From a virus, in IMG/VR virus record IMGVR_UViG_3300022725_000082, positions 1 through 64,000 of that record: 64,000 bases of DNA. The stretch is one strand, 5' to 3'. The notes beneath the pieces were generated by a model, which searched no databases, was not told the DNA's origin, and worked only from the letters and a program-made list of their open reading frames with translations. The translations under genes were made by a program, and so were the position numbers. Shown in pieces: positions 43,615 to 51,945 of this stretch; position 1 is the stretch's first letter, and each line of letters opens with the position of its first letter.

Positions 43615-45330
43615 ATGACTGATGATAATAAAGTAGACTGCTATCCAGAAGAGGAAGATACTGTTAAGGATTGTCCCGAGGGTGGTGTTATAGGTCCAAA
43701 TGACCCCACCTTCGACAATCCTACTACAAATGATCCCTGTGCAGACAACCCACAGAATCTACCATGCGCTACTGAAGAGCCGTGCTATCCATGGCAGTTT
43801 ACAAATTTTTCGGAAGAAGTTTGTTCTATAGAAGGTTATATAGAAGCATCTATTAATATAGGTGGTGCGGTAGTAAATGTACATAAATTGTTGGGGGTTC
43901 ATGAACAGAATAAACTAGTAGACGCTACTGGAGTGGGTAAGGCTATATCGAACGGCGACCATCCTAATTTTCCAGCAAAAAATGCGTTTGACAAATATGA
44001 CACAGAATGGAGATCTGAACAGCTAGGTAAAGATGTTGTCCGTAAATCTTATATAGGGTACGACTTTGGCCCCATAAGGTTAGACAATGGGCGAGTTAGA
44101 TATTCGATAGAGACCTTCGTAAAAAAGAATGTTGCTACAATACGATTACAACAAGGTTGTGATTCTAAAAATAGAGTTACCAAGGTTCGTTTGGAACGTT
44201 CATACGACGGTGAAAAATGGTATGGTGTGTCAGCAATTAAAATACCAGATTGTGAAGGTCTAGTAACTATACATTTTAAATCGACGGCACCCGCCAGATA
44301 TTGGAGAGTTCGTCCGTTAGAATTTAACGGTGGAAAAACAGACTATTGGGCAGTCAAGGCATTACAATTATCTGAACATGAAAAAACAGACATGAGAAAT
44401 ATACAAGACAAAGTATTTTTGGAAAATAGAGATCGAAAATATTCAAAAGAATCTGTGAGGATTAAAGGTTCATATGCACCAGTAGAATATTCTGCATTTC
44501 TTTCTAAAATAGGTATGAACAGCCCGTATAATGCTGAACAATTTGTTTTTGAATTTTCGTTCAGGCAGATAGTTAGAGAAATTGGACGACCGTTAGTTAT
44601 TGGTGATATAATACAGATACCAAGTGAGACGTATTTCAATACCTCATTGGACTCAAAGCTTAAATATCTTGAAATAACAAACGTAGCGTGGGCCACAACA
44701 GGTTTTAGCCCCCAATGGGTCCCTACCATGCTTAGAGTTATTGCAGAGCCAGCAATGGCCTCTAGAGAGACGCAAGATATATTTGGGAAGCTTACCGAAG
44801 ACTTTGATGAAGTTGGAACATCAGATATTAATGATGGAAATAGAAGAAAGAAAAATTATCAAGACATACATGATGTTTCTGATGCCGTGGCGTCCGAAGC
44901 TAATACACAAGTCCCCCACCGAGGACAGGATTATGCTAATAAACAGAAACTAAGTAATGAGTTGCGGCAGTGGATAGAAGAAGATTTAAATGGAAAGAAA
45001 AACCCCGACAGGCTTGAACGCAACAGACCGGTTTGGGCAATCGATGGATTACCCCCTAATGGAGAAGATTTCACGGAAGGTGAAAAATTTCCTGATAATC
45101 CAAAAGATAGGGACTATCACAGGCTAACATATGATAGTATAGATAAAAACCTATCCCCTGCTTTATATAGATTTTCTAAAGCAAAAAATAAATGGATTTA
45201 TATGGAAACGGATCTGCGGCATGAATGGAAAGAAACTAAAGCTACTCTGACGAGCTTTCTTAATCCTGCTGGCGAGAACAAGGACTTCCGTAGTGATGTG
45301 GATGAAATTGAGGATAATTTGGATGACTAA
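43615..45330 (+). CDS. Virion structural protein with a discoidin-like (F5/8C) domain
   Basis: A 571-residue protein. The N-terminal 80 residues are Cys/Pro/Asp-rich. Residues about 110-245 match the layout of a galactose-binding-like domain: NAFDKYDTEWRSEQ, SYIGYDFG, an IRLQQGCDSKNRVTKVRLER strand and ARYWRVRPLEF. Such domains commonly bind sugars or other virion proteins. The C-terminal part is charged with a long helix. It starts three bases after the preceding structural gene, so the two probably assemble together. Confidence 0.62.
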   Translation: MTDDNKVDCYPEEEDTVKDCPEGGVIGPNDPTFDNPTTNDPCADNPQNLPCATEEPCYPWQFTNFSEEVCSIEGYIEASINIGGAVVNVHKLLGVHEQNKLVDATGVGKAISNGDHPNFPAKNAFDKYDTEWRSEQLGKDVVRKSYIGYDFGPIRLDNGRVRYSIETFVKKNVATIRLQQGCDSKNRVTKVRLERSYDGEKWYGVSAIKIPDCEGLVTIHFKSTAPARYWRVRPLEFNGGKTDYWAVKALQLSEHEKTDMRNIQDKVFLENRDRKYSKESVRIKGSYAPVEYSAFLSKIGMNSPYNAEQFVFEFSFRQIVREIGRPLVIGDIIQIPSETYFNTSLDSKLKYLEITNVAWATTGFSPQWVPTMLRVIAEPAMASRETQDIFGKLTEDFDEVGTSDINDGNRRKKNYQDIHDVSDAVASEANTQVPHRGQDYANKQKLSNELRQWIEEDLNGKKNPDRLERNRPVWAIDGLPPNGEDFTEGEKFPDNPKDRDYHRLTYDSIDKNLSPALYRFSKAKNKWIYMETDLRHEWKETKATLTSFLNPAGENKDFRSDVDEIEDNLDD

Positions 45331-45343
45331 ATAGTTGCCCCTC

Positions 45344-45372
45344 TTGCTATATACTAAACAACCCTTTATAAT
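45344..45372 (+). promoter_or_regulatory. Sigma70-type promoter of the gene 41 operon
   Basis: TTGCTA, 17 bases, TATAAT, about 33 bases before the gp41 ATG. It lies just after the structural genes and restarts early/middle transcription. Confidence 0.6.
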
Positions 45373-45404
45373 CTCCGAAATATTGGAATTAATAATAGGA
45401 TTTA

Positions 45405-46907
45405 ATGAATAATAAAAAACAAAAACACATAATCAATAATATGCTAAATTCACCGGACCTTTTGGGGCGATGTATTGATATTATACAACCGTCATATTTC
45501 GATCCAGAATATATCCCACACATAAAATTTTTGGTGGATTATCATATTAAATATAATACTAATCCATCTCTTGAGCTAATGAATTCTGAAATAGATTCAG
45601 ATATTATATATGAAGCCTATCCAATTCCGACTGATGAATTAGAATATACTTCTGAGGAAGTAGAGGCATTTTGTAAACAATCTGCCATGCGCGATGCTAT
45701 AACAGACAGTTTTTCATTAATTCAAGATAATGAATTCGGCGAAGTGTATAAAAAAGTATCTGATGCGTTAAATGTTAGTTTGAAAAAAGATTTGGGATTG
45801 GATGTATATGAAAATCCGGAAGAAAGACTACAAAAAATGTTAGAAGATTTGGATTATATTCCTTCTGGAATCAATACTTTAGACGAATTGATGGGGGGTG
45901 GGGCATTAAGGAAACAATTTCAAATTGTATCAGCAAACTCTGGTGGCGGCAAGTCAGTATTTTTGTCCAATATAGCGAATAATTATTCTTTACAGGGGCT
46001 AGATGTTGTGTACATTTCACTAGAATTGCCGCCTGAAATGATATTTTTGCGTCAGGCATATATCATGACTTCTTTCTCTCATCGTATATGGAAAAGTAAA
46101 ATACCTGAAATTGCGGCTAAAATGTCTGAGTTTAAGAAATTTGGAGTGGGAAATTTTAGGATTGTAAGACTTCCAATTGGAAGTAATGCTAATTCCATTC
46201 GAGCGTATCTTAAACAATATGAGATAGAATTTGGTAAGAGCCCAGATGCGTTGATAGTAGATTATTTAGATTTGATGTCTCCGATTTCAGGAACTAAAAA
46301 TAAAGGCGTGTCCGAGCAAGATAAAGAAATATCTGAAGAAATATATGAATTACTTCATACATATGATATGATAGGTTGGTCCGCTTCTCAGCAGAATAGA
46401 GAAGCGTTAAAAATGAATTCTCCCGACCAATCAGTCGTTGCTGGGGGGCTTTCCAAGGTCAATATATGTGATAATTGGATATCTGTTTTCATGAGTGGAG
46501 ACATGAGACTTGCCGGGGAATTGATGATTTATATGCTGAAAACTCGCTACGCGGATGGACAACATAAAAGTTCTATGCTGGCGTTTGATGATGGAAGTTT
46601 AAAGATATCAGATCATGAATCTCCTGACAAATCAGAAGATTTAATAAGAAAAATCGAAAAGAGAAAACAAAATAACAAAAAATCAAAAGAAAAAAATGTG
46701 TTAGACGCTGCGGTTGACTCTGGTGACATAGATCTACCCGAGGTGCAGAATGAAGCGAAAACTAGGACTATAAATAGCAGATTAGATTCATTACGAAATG
46801 AATTGGTGGATTTTTCAGATGAAGATGAAAATCCTCCAATACACAAAAACCAAGATTTACTAGATTTAATAAATTTTACAGATCATTTACAAGTAAAGGA
46901 GAATTAA
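45405..46907 (+). CDS. gp41: Replicative DNA helicase gp41 (DnaB family)
   Basis: A 500-residue RecA-fold hexameric helicase, similar in size to T4 gp41 (475). Walker A is ANSGGGKS (177-184), followed by VVYISLELPPEMIFLRQAY; Walker B is DALIVDYLDLM; motif H4 is represented by WSASQQNREA. It unwinds the lagging strand template at the fork with a primase. The N-terminal domain is helical. It starts the operon that also contains the terminase genes. Unlike gp41 genes in some metagenomes, it is not interrupted by an intein. Confidence 0.95.
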   Translation: MNNKKQKHIINNMLNSPDLLGRCIDIIQPSYFDPEYIPHIKFLVDYHIKYNTNPSLELMNSEIDSDIIYEAYPIPTDELEYTSEEVEAFCKQSAMRDAITDSFSLIQDNEFGEVYKKVSDALNVSLKKDLGLDVYENPEERLQKMLEDLDYIPSGINTLDELMGGGALRKQFQIVSANSGGGKSVFLSNIANNYSLQGLDVVYISLELPPEMIFLRQAYIMTSFSHRIWKSKIPEIAAKMSEFKKFGVGNFRIVRLPIGSNANSIRAYLKQYEIEFGKSPDALIVDYLDLMSPISGTKNKGVSEQDKEISEEIYELLHTYDMIGWSASQQNREALKMNSPDQSVVAGGLSKVNICDNWISVFMSGDMRLAGELMIYMLKTRYADGQHKSSMLAFDDGSLKISDHESPDKSEDLIRKIEKRKQNNKKSKEKNVLDAAVDSGDIDLPEVQNEAKTRTINSRLDSLRNELVDFSDEDENPPIHKNQDLLDLINFTDHLQVKEN

Positions 46908-46908
46908 C

Positions 46909-47208
46909 GTGGCATTTGATGTAGAAAAAACACATTATTTTACATTAGCAGACGGTAGCAATATCTTAGTCTCTAAACTCCCAGATGCGATAAAGGATCA
47001 GGTGAAGATATTTGATGAGATAAGAGAACATATAGTCGCAAAATCCTTTGAAGCTCAAGTATACCAATTAGCAGGTGAGCAGAAGAAGATACAACTCCAA
47101 AAAATGTTGGAAAACTATATAGAGGCACAAAAAACGGAGGAAGAAGACACCGCTAACGCCAATACAGAAGAGAGTTCTAAATCTGAATCCACGAATTTTA
47201 AATTTTAA
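46909..47208 (+). CDS. Hypothetical protein, 99 residues
   Basis: Starts at a GTG with AAAGGAG upstream, two bases after the gp41 stop. It has a beta start (YFTLADGSNILVSKLPD) followed by a helix (VYQLAGEQKKIQLQKMLENY) and an acidic Ser/Glu tail. Small proteins of this shape are widespread in T4-like phages, without known function. Confidence 0.62.
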   Translation: MAFDVEKTHYFTLADGSNILVSKLPDAIKDQVKIFDEIREHIVAKSFEAQVYQLAGEQKKIQLQKMLENYIEAQKTEEEDTANANTEESSKSESTNFKF

Positions 47209-47250
47209 AAACCTCGTCTGAAAAGAAAAAAGTTAAATAATTGTGAGGCA

Positions 47251-47781
47251 ATGTTAAATATCATGAATGATGATGAAGATTATAAAAAAGTTGAAACTGA
47301 AAAGAAAGCACATGCTTTAGAAAAATGGTTAAACTTGGAAGAAGGATCAACAGAAGTTGATAAGGTAAGGTACGAGTTTCCCAGAAAGGAATCTGAGAGG
47401 TATGATCCCAAAGATCGGGAAATAGAGGAGCAAGCTCATAAAATATTTGAAGAGGCCATGGCAGGCTATCATACATTAGAGTCGCTACTTGAAAAAATCG
47501 AACCCAAATACAGGGCTAGGATGGCAGAAGTAGCATTAGCTTATTTAAATACAGCACTTAGTGCCACTGATAGCAAGAGTAAACAAAAAGAATCATTAGA
47601 AAAGCTCAGATTGCAAGAGGAAAAAATAACCAGAAACAGCCAGAAAAAACCGGGTAGTACAATATTTGTTACAGCAGACAGAAATAAATTACTAAAAGAA
47701 TTGAGGAATCAAGAAGATGAGGAAAACGGCGTCATTGATGTAAGTCCAGATGATATGAAGGAGGAAGAAAACGATGATTGA
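47251..47781 (+). CDS. gp16: Terminase small subunit gp16
   Basis: A 176-residue protein with the gp16 layout of marine T4-like phages: an acidic N-terminal region with PKDREIEEQAHKIFEEAM, a central coiled-coil helix pair (YHTLESLLEKIEPKYRARMA, YLNTALSATDSKSKQKESLE), and a beta ending GSTIFVTADRNKLLKEL. It recognises DNA and stimulates the gp17 ATPase as a ring. In T4 genes 16 and 17 overlap; here three other genes and over 3 kb separate them. Confidence 0.8.
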   Translation: MLNIMNDDEDYKKVETEKKAHALEKWLNLEEGSTEVDKVRYEFPRKESERYDPKDREIEEQAHKIFEEAMAGYHTLESLLEKIEPKYRARMAEVALAYLNTALSATDSKSKQKESLEKLRLQEEKITRNSQKKPGSTIFVTADRNKLLKELRNQEDEENGVIDVSPDDMKEEENDD

Positions 47782-48589
47782 TGCTAATCATAGGAAAGAT
47801 CAAATAATAAAATTGATTCGAGAATGTATTGTATCATTGCGACAAAATGGAACAATTTTTATAAATGAGGAAAGGTACGAAGACATATTAAATTTCATTC
47901 CAACTATAAAATTATTATGCAACTTTTTGACAAAAGATTCAAATAACTGTGAAATATATTGCGAAAGAATAAAAGACACAAATAATATTGTTGTTTACAA
48001 GGGAGACTTTGATCATCTTGGGGAATTATATAATATAATTTGCTCAGATACTGTAACATTTTCCGGAACAATAGGCGTCCAACAGGTTGAAAAGGATGGG
48101 GGAGTTTCAGCGCATATGGATTACCTTAGATTATTTCTTGAGCCAAGAGGATTGGATTTTATAGCTAAGAATTTGGATCTTCAAAATAAAGATGTAAAAG
48201 ATGAATCAAATGTTATAAAATTATATATGAATTTATATGCGAGATTAAAAAGATATTTTGAAGATTTTCCTATGGCGATGTATTCCTTAATGACAGGAAT
48301 TAAAAAGGTATATGAGCTTCCTAACCGTGGGATAATAATAACACCAGATAAATTTGAAATGGTAGATTTTAGAAATTTTAAGAATGTAAACCTTATTAAT
48401 AAATCACAGGATTCCTTCACGTATAAATTATCTGATAATACACCAAATTTGAAAATTTACCATGAAGGTATTAAACTAATGCATCTTAGAACCAAAATAG
48501 ATTATAAAAGCAAAAAGTTCAGACTTCGTTTTATGATGGAAACGGGCAAGAATTTTTTTAAAGTATTTGAAAAATTATCGGAGAACTAA
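47774..48589 (+). CDS. Hypothetical protein, 271 residues
   Basis: Overlaps the end of gene 16 by eight bases and is followed three bases later by the A1-like gene. Alpha/beta sequence with VTFSGTIGVQQVEKDGG, SAHMDYLRLFLEPRGLDFIA and a C-terminal RLRFMMETGKNFFKVFEKLS. I do not recognise a family. The tight spacing on both sides suggests a shared function or at least co-expression with terminase and the A1-like protein. Confidence 0.6.
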   Translation: MIDANHRKDQIIKLIRECIVSLRQNGTIFINEERYEDILNFIPTIKLLCNFLTKDSNNCEIYCERIKDTNNIVVYKGDFDHLGELYNIICSDTVTFSGTIGVQQVEKDGGVSAHMDYLRLFLEPRGLDFIAKNLDLQNKDVKDESNVIKLYMNLYARLKRYFEDFPMAMYSLMTGIKKVYELPNRGIIITPDKFEMVDFRNFKNVNLINKSQDSFTYKLSDNTPNLKIYHEGIKLMHLRTKIDYKSKKFRLRFMMETGKNFFKVFEKLSEN

Positions 48590-48592
48590 AAA

Positions 48593-50299
48593 ATGGTATT
48601 TACAAGATTTGAAAATATGGAAGATTTTTTAGCTAAGTATAAAGCTGCGCATAAGTCAAAACTTAAAATTGAAGAATTGGCTTATATAATGAATGTAAAG
48701 CCTGATACTATAGCCAGAAGAAAAATAACAGTCAAACATCATATGGGAGTTGAACTTCCGCAATTAAAAAGGTATGGGGGAGATTTAAAGAAAGTAAATT
48801 CTGTTATACCGTCAGAAGAGAGTAATGAAAAATTTTGTAGAGAATTAGCCAAACTGGAAGAAGCAAACAAAAGGTTTGTAGTTGAAGAAAAGAGAGAAAA
48901 ACGTAAAATTTATGTTATAACGTCAGCCCAAAATGCCACTCCGATATTTACAAGCTTTCTAGATTGTATAAAGGTTTATCTCAGGGAACGGAACGCCGAA
49001 CTTATGGTTATTCCTAATAGATATCGAAACCCGACATCAATATGGTCTGATATGAATAAAGACAATGAATGGTGGGATCACCGAATTCAAAAATATTTGG
49101 TCGAAAAAAGAGTTAAACTCAACAACAATATTGATATAATGGGGAATATAAAAATACAACCCACTGCAGTTAACCCATTAAGTGGTTTTGAAACTTATAC
49201 CGGAGAGTCTTCTGCCATATTTGGACATCCGTCAATTCAATTGAAGAGTGTTCCAACTCCAGCCAAATCCATGCCTAAAATATTATCTACTACAGGTTCA
49301 ATAACACAACCTAACTATACAGATAGTAAAGCGGGACACAAAGGAGAATTTAACCACTGTTATGCAGGGACTATTGTGGAAATAGATGGTGACGCTTTTT
49401 ATACTAGACATATTCATGCAAATGATGATGGTGAATTTTATGATTTAGATCGTTATTATACTGCGGATGGATCTCGTAAAACAGATTCGATTCCTGCACT
49501 TATAACGGGAGATATACATGCAGTATTTCATGATGAAAATGTAGAAAAGGCAACATATACCAACGACGATTCTATAGTTAACACACTAAAACCAGAAAAT
49601 TGGGTTATTCATGATTTAGAGGATTTTTATTCTAGAAATCATCACCATAGAGACAATGATATATTAGCATTTGGAAAGCATCATTTTAAAAAACGGGATA
49701 ATGTTGAAGAAAGCCTACAAATTTCAGCAGATTTCGTTGATAAACATTCCAGACCTTTTATGCAAAATATAATTGTTAGGTCTAATCATGATGAGGCTTT
49801 TGATCGGTGGTTAAAAGAGGCTGATCCTAAAAAAGATCCAGAAAATGCACTTTTTTATCATTATATGAAATATTATCAATATAAAAATGTGGTAGAAACA
49901 CCCACTAGCTATAAAACCATAGATGCATTTGAATTTTGGTGTAAAAATCCAGAGTCGTGTAGAGGATTAGCAAATATAGAAAATACTACATTTCTTAGTA
50001 GAGATGAGAGAGATCCTAAAAGAGTTATAAAAGGAATAGAAATAGGTTACCATGGTGATAAGGGGCCTAATGGAACACGGGGGAATTTAAGTAATCTATC
50101 TAAAATGGGACCCAAAATTATTATAGGTCACAGTCATACCCCCGGAATATTACATGGAACATATCAAGTGGGGGTCAGTGCCAGAATAGATTTGGAATAT
50201 GCTTCTGGTCCTTCAAGCTGGCTTCATACACATTGCTTGATATACCCCGATGGTCATAGGACGCTAATACATATAGTAAAGGGAAAATGGAGATTATAA
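48593..50299 (+). CDS. T5 A1-like protein with metallophosphoesterase domain
   Basis: A 568-residue protein. The N-terminal 60 residues form a helix-turn-helix-like segment (KIEELAYIMNVKPDTIARRK). The C-terminal half has metallophosphoesterase motifs in order: ITGDIHAVFHD, NIIVRSNHDEAFDRWL, GYHGDKGPNG and IIIGHSHTPGILHGTYQVG. This arrangement is that of the T5 pre-early protein A1, needed for second-step DNA transfer and host DNA breakdown. A related role here, in host genome degradation or DNA metabolism, is an inference. It is co-transcribed with terminase genes. Confidence 0.72.
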   Translation: MVFTRFENMEDFLAKYKAAHKSKLKIEELAYIMNVKPDTIARRKITVKHHMGVELPQLKRYGGDLKKVNSVIPSEESNEKFCRELAKLEEANKRFVVEEKREKRKIYVITSAQNATPIFTSFLDCIKVYLRERNAELMVIPNRYRNPTSIWSDMNKDNEWWDHRIQKYLVEKRVKLNNNIDIMGNIKIQPTAVNPLSGFETYTGESSAIFGHPSIQLKSVPTPAKSMPKILSTTGSITQPNYTDSKAGHKGEFNHCYAGTIVEIDGDAFYTRHIHANDDGEFYDLDRYYTADGSRKTDSIPALITGDIHAVFHDENVEKATYTNDDSIVNTLKPENWVIHDLEDFYSRNHHHRDNDILAFGKHHFKKRDNVEESLQISADFVDKHSRPFMQNIIVRSNHDEAFDRWLKEADPKKDPENALFYHYMKYYQYKNVVETPTSYKTIDAFEFWCKNPESCRGLANIENTTFLSRDERDPKRVIKGIEIGYHGDKGPNGTRGNLSNLSKMGPKIIIGHSHTPGILHGTYQVGVSARIDLEYASGPSSWLHTHCLIYPDGHRTLIHIVKGKWRL

Positions 50300-50311
50300 A
50301 ATGGAGATTAT
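50284..50311 (+). repeat. Tandem duplication of 14 bases at a gene junction
   Basis: AAAATGGAGATTAT occurs twice in a row, followed by AAAATG of the next gene. The first copy encodes the last residues of the A1-like protein, so the duplication created a spare ATG and GGAG in the ribosome-binding region of the next gene. Confidence 0.8.
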
Positions 50312-50314
50312 AAA

Positions 50315-50620
50315 ATGAATAAAGTAGGAAAAAATTTATATCATGTAAAAGTAGACTTCTCTGCTAGTTGGGAAAAAACGCCAATTACTAAAAAGGAAAA
50401 ATATTTAGATAGTTTACGACGGAGTTTAAAACACAATTTTCCAGAGTACTCGTGGATAGTGACGGATGATAGGATAAGCATAGAAAGTATTTCTCCAACC
50501 GACGCACCAGAACTTTATGAAGTGGATGAATTATACAACCATCAACAGCTTATGTTAGATAACATGAAATCTGATGGTAATACTATTATTGAAACGTCTA
50601 GACGATCTATACCCTGCTGA
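50315..50620 (+). CDS. Hypothetical protein, 101 residues
   Basis: Starts MNKVGKNLYHVKVDFSASWE and ends shortly after ETSRRSIPC. Mixed beta/alpha with acidic C-terminal half. The ribosome-binding GGAG comes from the 14-base duplication. Its stop (TGA) overlaps a CTG that could start the next frame. No family recognised. Confidence 0.58.
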   Translation: MNKVGKNLYHVKVDFSASWEKTPITKKEKYLDSLRRSLKHNFPEYSWIVTDDRISIESISPTDAPELYEVDELYNHQQLMLDNMKSDGNTIIETSRRSIPC

Positions 50621-51243
50621 AATATATTAAATATATATTAGAACATAACGAAGGCTATCTTATTCGGTACAACGGACCAAATTCATATTTTACTAGTGGT
50701 ACATTTCAAAAACTAGAGAACCTGTTAAGGTCTGATACGACTATCTTTTCCCCGCCTGATTCGGAATATAAAATAATAAAAAATGAACTGAGTTATAGGG
50801 GTAACACCGTAAGAACACAATCTGGTAATGATAATGGTGACATTAGGGGAATGCGATATAATGGAGTAATAGACATTTATGATAATGTACGTATAGATAA
50901 TAAATTTTTTACTAAGTTAAGCGACAAACCAATTGTAGAATCTTCATGTGATGGAAATCATAAAATTATATGTATGCGTACTGGAACCCCTGATAGTTTA
51001 TATAGAAAAGCACTATTAACTGGAGAATTAGGTAATATAAAATTCAAGAACAAATTGAAATTAGATTATACTGAGTTAGATTTATTAAATGATAGAGAAA
51101 GTGACATACTAAAACTTTCAGATAATAGAAAATATGAACACCTTAAATCTACATTGGGAGAAGAAAATTTTGAGCAAGAATATGGTTTAAAATTGGAGTT
51201 TTCTAATATCTCGCCATATTATTATGCTAAAACAAAATTTTAA
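50617..51243 (+). CDS. Hypothetical protein with no ATG start, about 208 residues
   Basis: The frame is open from 50602 to 51243, but its first ATG is at 50851, well inside protein-like sequence (LEHNEGYLIRYNGPNSYFTS, IFSPPDSEYKIIKNEL). No ATG, GTG or TTG fits the beginning. The CTG at 50617 overlaps the upstream stop as CTGA, analogous to ATGA coupling, and is my preferred start; a frameshift from the preceding gene is the alternative. A beta-rich protein without recognised family. Confidence 0.5.
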   Translation: MKYIKYILEHNEGYLIRYNGPNSYFTSGTFQKLENLLRSDTTIFSPPDSEYKIIKNELSYRGNTVRTQSGNDNGDIRGMRYNGVIDIYDNVRIDNKFFTKLSDKPIVESSCDGNHKIICMRTGTPDSLYRKALLTGELGNIKFKNKLKLDYTELDLLNDRESDILKLSDNRKYEHLKSTLGEENFEQEYGLKLEFSNISPYYYAKTKF

Positions 51244-51244
51244 A

Positions 51245-51271
51245 GTCTTCTCTTTAAGGTCTTCTCTTTAA
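51245..51271 (+). repeat. Duplicated GTCTTCTCTTTAA unit
   Basis: Two copies at 14-base spacing in the gap before the terminase gene. It resembles a slippage product; no hairpin is formed. Confidence 0.7.
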
Positions 51272-51291
51272 AGTCGTTTATTTAAAACAAT

Positions 51292-51299
51292 AATAAATA
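51292..51299 (+). promoter_or_regulatory. T4-late-type promoter box before gene 17
   Basis: AATAAATA, 26 bases before the ATG of the terminase N-terminal part, giving TerL a late promoter separate from gene 16. Confidence 0.5.
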
Positions 51300-51324
51300 T
51301 CTGTGACCCTTCATAGATATTTGC

Positions 51325-51945
51325 ATGAGTAGACGTAGAGACCCTAGATTAAAAAAAGCACATGAAGAAATAGAATTTGATCAGAGTATGGTCAGAGAAC
51401 TCATGCGCTGTTCTACTGATCCAAAGTATTTTATAAAAAATTATATCAAGGTTAAACACCCCAAAAGGGGTAAAATTCCTTTTGCATTGTATGACTATCA
51501 GGAAGAAATGGTAGATCTTTATAATAGTGATGATGATGTAATTATTATGAGTGCCAGACAAACAGGTAAAACCGAATCAATTTGTGCCTATCTTCTTTGG
51601 TATGCAATATTTAATGAAGATGTAACAGTTTTGGTAGTATCTAATAACTCTACTAATGCGATGGAAATTATTTCAAAAGTTCAATATGCATATAAAGAAT
51701 TGGATAATTGGATTAAACCCGGAATTGATGATGATTCATGGAACAAGCACGAATGTAAATTTGATAATGGCTCAAGGATAGTTTCTACTACTACCACTGA
51801 AGATTCTGGCCGAGGTATGGCGATATCGTTATTGTATTGTCATCATAAAGATTCTACTGTTACTGTACGAGATAAATTGACTGGCGAGGTTAAAGAGATT
51901 ACACTAGAAAAGCTTTATGATGATTTGTCTAATGGAAAAGAGTGA
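51325..51945 (+). CDS. gp17: Terminase large subunit gp17, N-terminal part fused to intein-N 1
   Basis: A 206-residue protein. Residues 1-171 are the start of a T4-type terminase ATPase: adenine-binding FALYDYQEEM, Walker A SARQTGKT (76-83), VLVVSNNSTNAMEI and GRGMAISLLY, the hydrophobic half of Walker B. At residue 172 the sequence leaves the terminase and continues as CHHKDSTVTVRDKLTGEV, an intein block A opening with Cys1, and stops after 35 intein residues. The rest of the Walker B motif (CDELAF) is found in another gene, at 53883. This part alone cannot hydrolyse ATP productively; it must be trans-spliced. Confidence 0.92.
   Translation: MSRRRDPRLKKAHEEIEFDQSMVRELMRCSTDPKYFIKNYIKVKHPKRGKIPFALYDYQEEMVDLYNSDDDVIIMSARQTGKTESICAYLLWYAIFNEDVTVLVVSNNSTNAMEIISKVQYAYKELDNWIKPGIDDDSWNKHECKFDNGSRIVSTTTTEDSGRGMAISLLYCHHKDSTVTVRDKLTGEVKEITLEKLYDDLSNGKE
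51838..51942 (+). other. Intein-N fragment 1 (35 residues, atypically short)
   Basis: Begins with Cys1 (TGT at 51838) directly after LLY of Walker B. Block A is DSTVTVRD and is followed by EVKEITLEKLYDDL. The stop follows at 51943. Most split inteins have N fragments near 100 residues; a fragment of 25-40 residues is characteristic of the AceL-TerL type of terminase intein. Confidence 0.85.
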
